DNA from: Betaproteobacteria bacterium HGW-Betaproteobacteria-3
GTDB lineage: Bacteria > Pseudomonadota > Gammaproteobacteria > Burkholderiales > Burkholderiaceae_C
Assembly: GCA_002842205.1 (NCBI GenBank)
Contig: PHCI01000002.1
Location: 124,001 to 188,000 of the forward strand
DNA: 64,000 nt
Reading direction: 5' to 3'
Positions 1-11,019 of this stretch are shown piece after piece (positions within the stretch are counted from its first letter, which is position 1; every line of letters starts with the position of its first letter). The notes under the pieces were generated by a model. It did not search any database. It saw only the letters and a program-made list of their open reading frames with translations, and had not been told where the DNA came from. Made by a program: the position numbers and the translations under genes.

Positions 1-228
1 GGCAAGGGGCGGGTGAACCTGCAAAAGGCGGCCGACATCGTGATGCACGATTTCCGCAGCGGCGCGCTGGGCCGCATCACGCTCGAGACCCCTGAGCAGT
101 TTGCCCAGTGGCTGGCGGCGGGCCAGGTGCTGGACGCCGCGCGGCAGGTGAAAAAAGACGCGATCGAACAGCAGCGGCTCATCAAGTTCAAGAAGATCCC
201 GCGGCCACCCCGGGCCGACAGCGCCTGA
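1..228 (+). CDS. ylqF: Ribosome biogenesis GTPase YlqF/RbgA, C-terminal part
   Basis: The window opens inside this gene; frame 1 is open from base 1 and ends with TGA at 226-228, giving the last 75 residues. The stretch VMHDFRSGALGRITLETP is the conserved C-terminal motif of YlqF/RbgA-type circularly permuted GTPases, which help late assembly of the large ribosomal subunit in the cytoplasm. The GTPase domain lies outside the window, so its integrity cannot be judged. The tail ends in a basic stretch (KFKKIPRPPR), plausible for an rRNA-contacting protein. The identification rests on this tail motif only. Confidence 0.75.
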   Translation, partial: GKGRVNLQKAADIVMHDFRSGALGRITLETPEQFAQWLAAGQVLDAARQVKKDAIEQQRLIKFKKIPRPPRADSA

Positions 229-235
229 AAGCGCA

Positions 236-271
236 ACAGCCTGCGCGCCGCTTTCGCGGGGCACAGGCTGT
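236..271. terminator. Inverted repeat between convergent ylqF and phasin-like gene
   Basis: ACAGCCTG at 236-243 pairs perfectly with CAGGCTGT at 264-271, and the GC-rich 20-nt interior can fold further. It lies 8 bp after the ylqF stop and about 50 bp beyond the stop of the convergent phasin-like gene. That suits a bidirectional transcription end. No T-run follows on either strand, so an intrinsic terminator is only a guess. Confidence 0.4.
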
Positions 272-320
272 CAGGCGGTTGCGGCCCCGTTCAGGGCCGC
301 GCGGGAAGGCAGGCCGACGC

Positions 321-848
321 TCAGGCCGCCCGGGTGGTGCGGGCCTTCTTGAAAGGCGAAACGCGCTTGGCTGCGACGTCGGTCACGCCGTCGCCAGCGA
401 CCTTGCTGGCCAGCTCGGCCGATTTCTGCTCGATCTGCGCGGCCAGCTTGCTGACGGCCTGGGCCGCCGGCACTGCGGCACCGGCCAGCAGGTTCAGCGT
501 CGTCACGCCGGTTTTCTCTTCAAACAGGCTGGCGTTGGCGGCCACGCGCTCCACGCCAGCGCTTGCCAGCTTGACCAACTGGTCAAGCACGGAGTCGGCG
601 CCGTCGGTGGTGAACGACAGGCCCTTGGCGTAATAGCCGCCAAACATTTTTTGCGCGGCAGCGGCGTTTTCGGCGACTTCGGCGGTCAGTTGGGGGCGCG
701 ACTGCTCGAGCGCCTGCTCCCAGCGTTGCTCCAGAAAGTCGACCATGCGCTCGCCGCCCGCGCGGTAGGCGCCGATGACGTTGTGCACGGTGTTGCCGTA
801 AGACTCAATCAGGTCGTTGGCCACGGTCGCGAGGTTTTTGGCGGTCAT
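321..848 (-). CDS. Phasin-like protein
   Basis: 175 residues, strongly helical and Ala/Glu/Gln-rich, with no signal peptide or membrane segment. The body (about residues 1-150) has the amphipathic helical texture of phasins, which coat polyhydroxyalkanoate granules. The tail is short and basic (SPFKKARTTRAA), as in several granule-associated proteins that also contact DNA. The start at 848 has AAGGA about 8 bases upstream. The gene stands alone; 27 bases upstream of its ATG the leader contains a perfect hairpin (875-893). Assignment to the phasin family is from composition and length rather than a diagnostic motif, so an uncharacterised helical protein remains possible. Confidence 0.5.
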   Translation of the reverse strand: MTAKNLATVANDLIESYGNTVHNVIGAYRAGGERMVDFLEQRWEQALEQSRPQLTAEVAENAAAAQKMFGGYYAKGLSFTTDGADSVLDQLVKLASAGVERVAANASLFEEKTGVTTLNLLAGAAVPAAQAVSKLAAQIEQKSAELASKVAGDGVTDVAAKRVSPFKKARTTRAA

Positions 849-874
849 GATGAAAATCCTTGTGGGGTGACAGA

Positions 875-893
875 AACCCGGATTTTCCGGGTT
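875..893. promoter_or_regulatory. Perfect hairpin in the leader of the phasin-like gene
   Basis: AACCCGGA (875-882), loop TTT, TCCGGGTT (886-893) form a perfect 8-bp stem just ahead of the Shine-Dalgarno of the phasin-like gene. It could be an operator, for example for a PhaR-type regulator, or an mRNA structure affecting translation; the sequence alone does not decide. Confidence 0.4.
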
Positions 894-1010
894 AACCCTA
901 GTGGGCGGACCCTAATGGCGACAGAAAAGCTAGACCGCACGCTCTAGCGCGGGCGCAGCGCACCGCGAGCTGCGTGGGCACTTTCTTGCAGATTTCAATA
1001 GAAATATGCC

Positions 1011-1056
1011 TTTAGCCCCCGTAAATTGGCGATAGTTTGCTATATTAAATATAGTA
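1011..1056. repeat. Dispersed hairpin repeat, copy 1
   Basis: It begins TTAGCCCCCGTAAATTGG, runs through GATAGTTTG, and ends in a stem CTATAT/ATATAG with loop TAA (1040-1054). It lies about 40 bp past the stop of the DUF4399 lipoprotein gene. It belongs to the same family as the copies near 7.4, 13.7, 20.3, 24.2, 41.6 and 44.4 kb. Confidence 0.8.
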
Positions 1057-1094
1057 AACAAAGGCATCACGGCGTCACTTCGCCGAGGCCCCCT

Positions 1095-1610
1095 TCATTT
1101 CACCGTGATGGTGATGCGCTCGCTCAGGACCGGCGGATGGTGCGGAATATGGTTCTGGTCGCCCAGTATCAACTGCAGGGTGTGGGTGCCCGGGGGCAGT
1201 TCGAGGGAGGTTTCGGTCTGGCCGCCGCCAAAGTGGCGGTGCGCGCCGTCAGCGGGCAGGGGGGCGTTGACGTCCACCTGGGCCAGGTCCACCAGCACAT
1301 GGTGGTGTCCGGTGCCGGCTTTTTCCATCCCGGCGGGTGCCACGCCCATGCCGCGCAAACCAAACTTCACCGACACCGGGCTGCTCACGGTTTCGCCGTT
1401 GCGGGGGCTGATGAAATACACCGCGGCATTGGCGGGGGCGGCGACTTTCTGGTAGCCACTGGCAAGCACGGGCAGGCTGGGGCTGAACTTCACCGGCTCG
1501 GTGGGCGCGGCCTGTGCCATGCCCGCGCCCATCTCCATGCCGTGGTGTCGATGGTGGGCACAGCCCGCGAGGCTGAGTGCGGCCAATGAAGCAATGACGA
1601 TCCTGAGCAT
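1095..1610 (-). CDS. DUF4399-domain lipoprotein
   Basis: 171 residues. The N-terminus MLRIVIASLAALSLAGCAHH is a clear lipoprotein signal with lipobox LAGC, so the protein should be lipid-anchored and face the periplasm. The start at 1610 is chosen over an upstream in-frame start because the signal begins there and AAGGA precedes it. The mature part begins with a His-rich stretch (HHRHHGME). It then carries the DUF4399 fold: VYFISPRNGETVSSPVSVKFG, a GTGHHHVLVD motif and a C-terminal LGDQNHIPHHPPVLSERITI block. The many histidines suggest metal contact, but the family has no established biochemical role. It ends beside dispersed repeat copy 1. Confidence 0.75.
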   Translation of the reverse strand: MLRIVIASLAALSLAGCAHHRHHGMEMGAGMAQAAPTEPVKFSPSLPVLASGYQKVAAPANAAVYFISPRNGETVSSPVSVKFGLRGMGVAPAGMEKAGTGHHHVLVDLAQVDVNAPLPADGAHRHFGGGQTETSLELPPGTHTLQLILGDQNHIPHHPPVLSERITITVK

Positions 1611-1762
1611 GGCGTTTCCTTGGTGGTGGAGGGCGTGCGCCAGCGTAGCAGCGCCAACCCCCGCGCGCAAGGGCGGTTGCATCGCGCCACCAGGCCCGGC
1701 GCCCCCGCGGTGACCGGGCACCCGTTACCATGACGCCATCTGCTGCCGCTGACGGGTGTCCC

Positions 1763-2674
1763 ATGACGACTTCTCCTGATTTCTCCGACGGAACCGCCTT
1801 CACCGGCGGCCAATACCTGCCGATCGCGCAGGCCGCCATCCCGCTGATCGATTGGGGTTTTTTGCGTTCGGACGCCACCTACGATGTGGTCACCGTGTGG
1901 GACGGCGCCTTCTTCCGGCTCGATGCCCATCTGGAGCGGTTCCTGCGCAGCTGCGCGCGGTTCCGGCTCGACCCGGGCCTGAGCGCCGCGCAGATCAGCG
2001 ACGTGCTCACGCAATGCGTGCGCCGCAGCGGCCTGCGCAGCGCCTATGTGGAGATGATCGTCACGCGCGGGCAGCCGCCCTGGGGTTCGCGCGACCCGCG
2101 CCAGGCCGTCAACCGCTTTCATGCCTTTGCCGTGCCGTATGTGTGGATCGCCAACGAGGCGCAGCGCGCGCAGGGGCTGAACGTGCAGATCAGCGACGTG
2201 CAGCGCATCCCGCCCGCCAGCGTGGACCCGACCGCCAAAAATTACCACTGGAACGACCTCACCATGGGCCTGCTGGGGGCGCTTGATGCCGGCGCCGACA
2301 CCGTGCTGCTCACCGACGCGGCCGGTAACGTCGTCGAAGGCCCGGGCTTCAACGTGTTTGGTGTGGCGCCTGGGGGCGAGCTGGTTACCCCCTGCGACGG
2401 CGTGCTCGAAGGCATCACCCGCCGCACCGTGATCGAGATGGCGCAGTCGCTGGGGGTGCCCGTGGCCCTGCGGTCACTGCCCGCGGCCGAGCTGCGCGCC
2501 TGCCGTGAGGTGTTTTTGTCCAGCTCGGGCGGGGGCGTGCTGCCGGTCACGCGGCTCGATGGCCAGCCGGTGGCCGATGGCCTGCCCGGCCCGTTGACGC
2601 AAAAACTGCTGCAAACCTATTGGGACTGGCACCGCGACCCGCGCTACAGCCAGCCGGTGGACTACCGCGACTGA
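1763..2674 (+). CDS. Class IV PLP aminotransferase
   Basis: 303 residues from the ATG at 1763; an upstream in-frame ATG at 1730 would add 11 residues of low-complexity sequence, and neither start has a strong ribosome site. Fold-type IV features are present: the early GQYLPIAQAAIPLIDWGFL block, the catalytic lysine in AKNYHWND (about residue 160) and EGPGFNVF, the cofactor glutamate motif. Family members transaminate branched-chain or D-amino acids, or act as aminodeoxychorismate lyases. The near-N-terminal IDWGFLRSDATYDV segment resembles D-amino-acid-type members, but substrate cannot be fixed. It is followed 22 bp later by a YitT permease, possibly in one transcript. Confidence 0.8.
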   Translation: MTTSPDFSDGTAFTGGQYLPIAQAAIPLIDWGFLRSDATYDVVTVWDGAFFRLDAHLERFLRSCARFRLDPGLSAAQISDVLTQCVRRSGLRSAYVEMIVTRGQPPWGSRDPRQAVNRFHAFAVPYVWIANEAQRAQGLNVQISDVQRIPPASVDPTAKNYHWNDLTMGLLGALDAGADTVLLTDAAGNVVEGPGFNVFGVAPGGELVTPCDGVLEGITRRTVIEMAQSLGVPVALRSLPAAELRACREVFLSSSGGGVLPVTRLDGQPVADGLPGPLTQKLLQTYWDWHRDPRYSQPVDYRD

Positions 2675-2696
2675 ACGACAGCGCTTGCGCCATGCC

Positions 2697-3356
2697 ATGA
2701 ACACCAAAACCAGTGTGATCGACCCTGCCACCGCGGCCGCCGATGCCGATGCCGATGCCACGGCCGCGCACCATCGCCCCTACGAAGACCTTCAGGCGCT
2801 GGTGACCGGAACCGTGTTCGTCGCGCTCGGCCTGGTGATGTTCGGCCAGGCAGGCCTGCTCACGGGCGGCACCGCCGGGCTGGCGCTGCTGCTGCACTAC
2901 AGCACGGGGCAGGACTTTGCGCTGATGTTCTTTGGGGTCAATTTGCCGTTTTACGTGTTCGCCTGGCTGCGCATGGGCGTGGCCTTCACGCTCAAGACCT
3001 TCGCGGCCGTCAGCCTGCTGTCGCTGTTTGCGCACTTTCTGCCGCGCGGCATGGCGTTCGCGCATCTGGCCATGCCGCTGGCGGCGGTGTTGGGCGGGCT
3101 GCTTTGCGGCGCGGGCATGTTGATGCTGTTTCGCCACCGCGCCAGCCTGGGCGGTATGAACGTGCTGGTGCTGTACCTGCAGGACAAAATGGGCTGGCGC
3201 GCCGGCAAGGTGCAGATGGTCATCGACAGCCTGATCGTGCTGGCGGCATTGGCCGTGACCGACGGGCAGCGCGTGGCGTGGTCGGTGCTGGGCGCCGTGG
3301 TGATGAACCTCACGCTGGCCATCAACCACCGGCCCGGCCGCTATCTGGCGGTGTAG
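2697..3356 (+). CDS. YitT-family membrane protein
   Basis: 219 residues from ATG 2697 (a TTG at 2685 is a weaker option). After a short acidic N-terminus containing a DADADA tract encoded by three tandem GATGCC units, about five to six hydrophobic segments follow. Conserved YitT/DUF161 features are GLLTGGTAGLALLLHY near residues 60-75 and the repeat-like RASLGGMNVLVLYLQDKMGW in the second half. The family consists of inner-membrane proteins of unknown transport function. Its close spacing behind the class IV aminotransferase suggests co-transcription. It is convergent with the dipeptidase gene, with only 8 bp between stops. Confidence 0.8.
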   Translation: MNTKTSVIDPATAAADADADATAAHHRPYEDLQALVTGTVFVALGLVMFGQAGLLTGGTAGLALLLHYSTGQDFALMFFGVNLPFYVFAWLRMGVAFTLKTFAAVSLLSLFAHFLPRGMAFAHLAMPLAAVLGGLLCGAGMLMLFRHRASLGGMNVLVLYLQDKMGWRAGKVQMVIDSLIVLAALAVTDGQRVAWSVLGAVVMNLTLAINHRPGRYLAV

Positions 3357-3364
3357 GCGGCGGG

Positions 3365-4525
3365 CTACGGCAGCTGCGTGGCCAGCAGACGCAGTACATT
3401 GCCGCCCATGATATCGGCCACATCGGCTTCACTGAAACCCGATTCGAGCAATCCCTGGGTCAGCAGCACCAGGCCGGTGGTGTCAAACGCCACCCGGGTG
3501 GCGCCATCAAAGTCTGACCCCAGCGCCACGTGCTTGACGCCCGCGATGTCCACGGCGTGGCGAATGGCCTTGATGATGGCCACGGCGTCCAGTCCGCACA
3601 CGGCGCCTTCAAAATAGCCAATGCCGATCACCCCACCCGTGGCTGCAATGCCTTTGATGTGGGCGTCGCTCAGGTTGCGCGGGCCGGGGCAGGTGCCTTG
3701 CACCCCGGTGTGCGACACCAGCAAAGGCCGCTGCGCCATGGCCAGCACGTCGTCAATCACCTTGGGTGAGGCGTGGGCCAGGTCCACAATCATCTTGCGA
3801 TCTTCGAGTCGGCGTACCACCTGCTTGCCGAACGGTGTAAGGCCGCCTTTGTCCAATCCGTGCGCCGAGCCGCCCACTTCGTTGTCAAAGAAGTGCGTGA
3901 GACCGGCCATGCGAAATCCCGCATCGAACAGCCGGTCGACATTTTCAAGCTTGCCTTCGAGCGGGTGCAGCCCCTCAGTGGCCAGCACGGCGGCCAGACG
4001 CCCGCCCGCGGGCGCAGCGTCCCGGAACATCGCCGCCAGATCGGCCCGCGTGCGCACCACTTGCATGCGCCCGCCGCTGCCCGCGGCCGCCTTGTGCAGC
4101 TTTTCACCCTGGTACAGCGCGCGCTGTAGCAAACTGCCCCAGGTTCGTTGCGGCCAGCGCTGCGCCATGACCAGCATGGTGATGTTGTCGGTATCGGCTG
4201 CGTTGCGCTCAAAGTTCAGGCCGCGCGGGGTCTTGGTGACCGTGCTGAAAACCTGCAGGCTCACGCGCCCTTCCTGCAGTCGCGGAAAATCGCTGTGCCC
4301 GTAGTCATGGCGTGTGAGCAGATCGCGTGACCAAAGCAATGCGTCATCGTGCAGGTCGGCGATGAACAGCCTGCGGTGCAGCGCCAGTGCCTGCGCATTG
4401 GCGTTGTATGGCGGTGCCAGCGACAGCCCGTTCATGCGCTTGTCCAGCATGGACGGCAGACTGAAGAAAACGCCCAGGCCGATCAGGGCCAGCAGCCCCA
4501 GGGCGGTGAGAATTTTGCGTTGCAT
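3365..4525 (-). CDS. Membrane dipeptidase, M19 (renal dipeptidase) family
   Basis: 386 residues. MQRKILTALGLLALIGLGVFF is a single N-terminal membrane anchor or signal, so the enzyme should act in the periplasm. The start at 4525 is chosen because upstream in-frame sequence has no homologous look. Zinc-site motifs of peptidase family M19 are visible: DLHDDALL near residue 57, an ATEGLHPLE block, DLAHASPK, LLVSHTGVQG and HVALGSDFDG. Members hydrolyse dipeptides, often with D-residues at the C-terminal side, and some hydrolyse beta-lactams. It is divergent from the esterase gene at 4654 with 128 bp between starts. Confidence 0.85.
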   Translation of the reverse strand: MQRKILTALGLLALIGLGVFFSLPSMLDKRMNGLSLAPPYNANAQALALHRRLFIADLHDDALLWSRDLLTRHDYGHSDFPRLQEGRVSLQVFSTVTKTPRGLNFERNAADTDNITMLVMAQRWPQRTWGSLLQRALYQGEKLHKAAAGSGGRMQVVRTRADLAAMFRDAAPAGGRLAAVLATEGLHPLEGKLENVDRLFDAGFRMAGLTHFFDNEVGGSAHGLDKGGLTPFGKQVVRRLEDRKMIVDLAHASPKVIDDVLAMAQRPLLVSHTGVQGTCPGPRNLSDAHIKGIAATGGVIGIGYFEGAVCGLDAVAIIKAIRHAVDIAGVKHVALGSDFDGATRVAFDTTGLVLLTQGLLESGFSEADVADIMGGNVLRLLATQLP

Positions 4526-4653
4526 GGTCGGTTCTCGCGTGGAAAGCTGTACAGCATAGCAAGCGCCGCGTGGCCTGACCGACCCTTCGACGCTGACGGT
4601 GAGCTCAAGCACAATCACGCCTTCCACCCAACCCGACACTTTTGAAGCAGCCC

Positions 4654-5325
4654 ATGGCCCTCGAAACGATTGAAATTCAAACCGGCGACCAGCCCCGCGC
4701 CACCGTTCTGCTCATGCACGGCCTGGGCGCCGACGGCAACGACTTTGTGCCCATCGCCCGGGAGCTGGACCTGTCCCGCGTGGGGCCGGTGCGGTTTGTG
4801 TTTCCCAACGCGCCTATCCTGCCGGTCACCATCAATGGCGGCTACCCCATGCCGGCGTGGTATGACATCCTTGGCGCCGACCTGGCCGCGCGCGAAGACG
4901 AAGCCGGGCTGCGCCAGTCGCAGGCGGCCATTGAGGCCTTGCTGGCGCGCGAAAAATCCCGCGGCATCGCGGCCGACCGCATCGTGATTGCGGGCTTCTC
5001 GCAAGGCTGCGCCATGGCGCTCATGACCGGGTTGCGCCATGCCGAACGGCTGGCCGGCATTGTCGGCCTGTCGGGCTACCTGCCACTGGCCGCCACCACC
5101 GTCGCAGAGCGGCACGACGCCAACGCTCAAACGCCGATTTTTCTGGGCCATGGCCGACACGACGACGTGGTGCCCCTGCGCAGCGCCATTGCCGCGCGCG
5201 ACGCGCTGCAGGCCATGGGCAATCCGGTCGAATGGCACGACTACGCCATGCCGCATTCGGTCTGCATGGACGAAATTTCCGACCTCAACCACTGGCTGGT
5301 GGGGGTGCTCGCCGAAGCGGCTTGA
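4654..5325 (+). CDS. Phospholipase/carboxylesterase-family hydrolase
   Basis: 223 residues with an alpha/beta-hydrolase fold. LLMHGLGADGNDF (about residues 20-32) is the oxyanion region, GFSQG near residue 115 holds the nucleophilic serine, and GRHDDVVP and AMPHSVC hold the catalytic aspartate and histidine. Length and motif spacing fit the small cytoplasmic carboxylesterases related to Pseudomonas esterase II and acyl-protein thioesterases. There is no signal peptide. Start 4654 is preferred over a TTG 12 bases upstream. Physiological substrate is unknown; short-chain esters are typical for the family. Confidence 0.85.
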   Translation: MALETIEIQTGDQPRATVLLMHGLGADGNDFVPIARELDLSRVGPVRFVFPNAPILPVTINGGYPMPAWYDILGADLAAREDEAGLRQSQAAIEALLAREKSRGIAADRIVIAGFSQGCAMALMTGLRHAERLAGIVGLSGYLPLAATTVAERHDANAQTPIFLGHGRHDDVVPLRSAIAARDALQAMGNPVEWHDYAMPHSVCMDEISDLNHWLVGVLAEAA

Positions 5326-5463
5326 TCCTGCAGGCGACCGCTGGGGGGGCAGCTGTGCCGTTAGCGCGGCGACGGCGCGCACTGTGCGGCACCGCACGGA
5401 CCCACGCGGGGTTTTCCCGTAATCTGACCCTTGTTGATTCCCCCCACACACAAGGCCCCGACC

Positions 5464-5748
5464 ATGAGCAAGCACGACGACTACACCCAGGCCATGAAGC
5501 GCCAGCTCGACGATCTGAACGAGAAGATGAACGCGCTGGACGCCAAGGCCGCCGAGGCCAAGGCCGAGGCCCGTGACGCCTACAAGGCCGAGGTGGCCAA
5601 GATGCGCCATCAGTACAAGCTGGCGCAGACCCAGTTCGACAAACTCAAGGCGGCGGGCGAAGAATCCTGGGACAAGACTGTGGCCGAGATGGACAAGATC
5701 CGCGACGCCTTTGTCCACTCGTTCAGCTACTTCAAGTCGCAGATTTAA
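5464..5748 (+). CDS. Small coiled-coil protein
   Basis: 94 residues, nearly all charged or Ala, with a continuous predicted coiled coil from about residue 8 to 75 (DDLNEKMNALDAKAAEAKAE and onward). It ends in a short aromatic tail, FVHSFSYFKSQI. There is no signal peptide and no recognised domain. Start 5464 follows a plausible context; an upstream TTG would add 11 poor residues. It is a monocistronic gene: a 138-bp gap precedes it and a strong terminator follows 40 bp after the stop. Similar short coiled-coil proteins are common in Burkholderiales without known function. Confidence 0.7.
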   Translation: MSKHDDYTQAMKRQLDDLNEKMNALDAKAAEAKAEARDAYKAEVAKMRHQYKLAQTQFDKLKAAGEESWDKTVAEMDKIRDAFVHSFSYFKSQI

Positions 5749-5788
5749 CCCTTGCGGGGGTTGGCGCGGGCCACCGGCCCGCATCTGC

Positions 5789-5816
5789 AAAAAAGCCAGC
5801 ACATGCTGGCTTTTTT
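5789..5816. terminator. Bidirectional intrinsic terminator
   Basis: A-run, GCCAGC, loop ACAT, GCTGGC, T-run: a perfect 6-bp GC stem flanked by six A and six T. It works on both strands and serves the coiled-coil gene on its left and the small basic-protein gene on its right, which converge here. Confidence 0.9.
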
Positions 5817-5817
5817 G

Positions 5818-5958
5818 CTATTTGGTCTTGGGCTTGCCGCGTGGAATCACCGCCGTGATGGGTGGCATGGGCCGGTCGGACATCGACTCTTTGGGCGGTG
5901 AGTTGTCCTTCTTCGGTTTCTTCGCCATCTTGTTGCTCTTCTGATCGCCTTTGGCCAT
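5818..5958 (-). CDS. Small basic protein, unknown function
   Basis: 46 residues beginning MAKGDQKSNKMAKKPKKDN and ending in PITAVIPRGKPKTK; about a quarter of residues are Lys/Arg. The ATG at 5958 has GGAG nine bases upstream. The stop is immediately followed by the shared terminator at 5789-5816. Both points support a real gene despite its size. Composition suggests nucleic-acid or ribosome contact, but no family function is known to me. It is divergent from the racemase gene at 6062, so the 103 bp between starts should hold both promoters. Confidence 0.65.
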   Translation of the reverse strand: MAKGDQKSNKMAKKPKKDNSPPKESMSDRPMPPITAVIPRGKPKTK

Positions 5959-6061
5959 GATGCCGCTCCGGGTGAAGGCCACGGAATGTGGCCGATGTCG
6001 AATGGTAAGGCACGGCGTGCCGGTTTTTCGGCGCCGTCTGCAGCTTTTGTAAACTGCCAGC

Positions 6062-6757
6062 ATGACCCAACACATTGGCATCGTGGGCTGCTCGGCCGAA
6101 GGCGCCGCGCTGTGCTATCGCACCATTTGCGCCGAGGGCGCGCAGTGGCTCGGGCCCCACGCGCACCCCGAGGTGTCGATGCACACCCCTTCATTGCGCC
6201 AGTACGTCGACCACCTGGACCGCGGCGACCTGGCGGGCGTGGCCGACCTGATGCTCGTGTCGGCGCACAAGCTGACCGCGACCGGCGCAGACGTTCTGAT
6301 CTGCCCCGACAACACCATTCATCAGGCTCTGCCGCGGGTGCGGGCCCGCTCGCCGCTGCCGTGGCTGCACATCGCCGAAGTGGTGGCGGCCGAGGCGGCG
6401 GCGCGGGGTTACCGGCGTCTGGGGCTCACCGGCACGCGCTGGCTGGTGGACAGCGACGTGTATCCCGACGCACTGGCCGCGCAAGGGCTGACCTGCGTGC
6501 GCCCCGGCGCGACCGAGCGCGACGACCTGCACCGCATCATCATGGACGAACTGGTGCCGGGCGTTTTCACGCCGCAGGCCGTGATGACCCTTCAGCGCGT
6601 GATGGCGCGCATGAAAGACGATGGCTGCGACGCGGTGGTGCTGGGCTGCACCGAACTGCCTCTCGTCGTCAGCGATGTCAACGCGCCCTTGCCCACGCTC
6701 GACTCGACGCGCCTGCTGGCGCGCGCGGCATTGCGGCGTGCCGTGCAAGGCGCCTGA
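6062..6757 (+). CDS. Aspartate/glutamate racemase-family protein
   Basis: 231 residues. Two catalytic cysteine motifs typical of the cofactor-independent Asp/Glu/hydantoin racemase superfamily are present: LICPDNTIH (Cys at about residue 81) and LGCTELPL (Cys near 198). IGIVGCSAEGAALCYRTI at the N-terminus is the substrate-phosphate-like loop of the family. Most such two-cysteine members interconvert L- and D-aspartate or related amino acids in the cytoplasm. It stands alone; the next gene is convergent. The amino-acid specificity cannot be read from sequence. Confidence 0.85.
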   Translation: MTQHIGIVGCSAEGAALCYRTICAEGAQWLGPHAHPEVSMHTPSLRQYVDHLDRGDLAGVADLMLVSAHKLTATGADVLICPDNTIHQALPRVRARSPLPWLHIAEVVAAEAAARGYRRLGLTGTRWLVDSDVYPDALAAQGLTCVRPGATERDDLHRIIMDELVPGVFTPQAVMTLQRVMARMKDDGCDAVVLGCTELPLVVSDVNAPLPTLDSTRLLARAALRRAVQGA

Positions 6758-6772
6758 GGCGCCGCCTCCAGG

Positions 6773-7354
6773 TCAGGGCCGGTCCACGCCCAGAAAGTCG
6801 GCCAGGGCCGGGGTTTCCAGGGCGCCGGTGTTGCTCACCACCTCGCCGGTGCGCAGGTTCTTGGCCACGATGTAGGGCACCGAGTCGGCCCCCAGACTGT
6901 TGAGCAGCCGGGTGTTGGCCTCGATGGCCTGCGTGATTTCAGCCGGGATGCCGGAGGGCGCAGAGATGCCGCCCGCGCCCGAGAGGATGGATTTTTCGTG
7001 CGTGGTCATCAGCTCTTGCGGGTTGGTGGCGGTCATGAGTGCCGCCCCTTGCGGCGCGCTCTTGGCATTGATGAACGCCACCGGCATCCACACGAACTTC
7101 ACCTTGGCTTGCAGCGGCAGCGAAGCCTCCCACAAGCGGCCGCAGTGCGGGCATTGCGGGTCGAACAGCACATACACGGTGTTGGCGCTCATCATCGCGC
7201 CCACGGTGAACCCCTTGCCTTGCGCGGCCACGGCTTCATACGGTTGTGCGATCGGGGTGGCGGCGGCCGGTTGGGCCGGCGGGCCTTCTTTGGAGCAAGC
7301 CGACAGCAGCAGGGCAGCGGCCAGCACGGGAAGCGCAATCAGTCGGATGAACAT
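6773..7354 (-). CDS. DsbC/DsbG-like thioredoxin-fold lipoprotein
   Basis: 193 residues. MFIRLIALPVLAAALLLSACSKEG is a lipoprotein signal with lipobox LSAC. A thioredoxin-fold domain follows with redox motif CPHC near residue 67 (VLFDPQCPHCGRLWE). A cis-proline stretch DSVPYIVAKN lies near the C-terminus. The DsbC/G-type dimerisation domain is missing or very short, so this is a compact, membrane-tethered periplasmic thiol-disulfide protein. The start at 7354 (AGGACC upstream) is chosen over an in-frame start 11 codons earlier. It ends 15 bp from the convergent racemase gene. Disulfide isomerase or reductase activity is inferred. Confidence 0.75.
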   Translation of the reverse strand: MFIRLIALPVLAAALLLSACSKEGPPAQPAAATPIAQPYEAVAAQGKGFTVGAMMSANTVYVLFDPQCPHCGRLWEASLPLQAKVKFVWMPVAFINAKSAPQGAALMTATNPQELMTTHEKSILSGAGGISAPSGIPAEITQAIEANTRLLNSLGADSVPYIVAKNLRTGEVVSNTGALETPALADFLGVDRP

Positions 7355-7396
7355 GGTGGAAGGTCCTGTGAAGCAATTTCTTAACAAAAGAGGCCG

Positions 7397-10415
<3,019 letters not shown>

Positions 10416-10442
10416 CCCCCCGTCTGGCGCGACCGCCCTCCC

Positions 10443-10467
10443 AGCCCGGCTTCGGCCGGGCTTTTTT
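10443..10467 (+). terminator. Intrinsic terminator of katG
   Basis: AGCCCGGC, tetraloop TTCG, GCCGGGCT, then a run of six T. It lies 28 bp after the katG stop. Confidence 0.93.
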
Positions 10468-10622
10468 GGGGCGTGAAACGGGTGGAGCCCTGCGGCGCAG
10501 GGTGCACGTTGCGGCATGGCATCGAGAACTTTTTGCCTGTAAAGTGAGTCCCAATCAATGACTCCCAGTTTCTGCCCCACCGCAAAGCACCGGTGCAGCC
10601 CCCGATTTTTCAAGGAAACCCC

Positions 10623-11003
10623 ATGAACCGCCGAAACCTGATGGCCACCGTTGCCCTGCTGGCCTTTGCCGCGTCGTCGCACGCCCTCGAAGTCAAACCC
10701 TACACCGCCGCCGCACTGGCGCAGGCACAGGCGGCCAACCAGCCGGTGGCGCTGCATTTCCATGCCGACTGGTGCCCGACCTGCCTCAAGCAGGAAAAAG
10801 TGCTCCAGTCCCTCAAAACCGAGCCTGGGCTGGACCTGACCGTGCTGGTGGCCGACTACGACGCCGAAAAGGCGCTCAAGCGCCGGTTCCGGGTCAATGT
10901 GCAGTCCACCCTCATCGTGCTGCACGGGCAGAAGGAGGTGACCCGCCTGGTGGGCAACACCCAGGCCGACGCGATTCGTGGCGCCCTGAAAACCGCGCTC
11001 TGA
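10623..11003 (+). CDS. Periplasmic thioredoxin-family protein
   Basis: 126 residues. MNRRNLMATVALLAFAASSHA is a Sec signal peptide. The mature protein is a short thioredoxin-like domain with redox motif WCPTC near residue 56 (HFHADWCPTCLKQEK) and a modified cis-Pro region (NVQSTLIVLHG), where the usual TP is ST. Start 10623 follows AAGGAAA. The next gene, a CcdA-type electron carrier, begins 16 bp after its stop. The likely job is therefore to receive electrons from the CcdA-like protein in the periplasm. A role in cytochrome c maturation or thiol repair is inferred. Confidence 0.8.
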   Translation: MNRRNLMATVALLAFAASSHALEVKPYTAAALAQAQAANQPVALHFHADWCPTCLKQEKVLQSLKTEPGLDLTVLVADYDAEKALKRRFRVNVQSTLIVLHGQKEVTRLVGNTQADAIRGALKTAL

Positions 11004-11019
11004 CGCGCGGGCTGCCTTC

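Noticed and set aside
5326-5463. Open frames between the esterase and coiled-coil genes
   Set aside because: They are continuations of other-frame shadows; no start site or homology-like features were seen.
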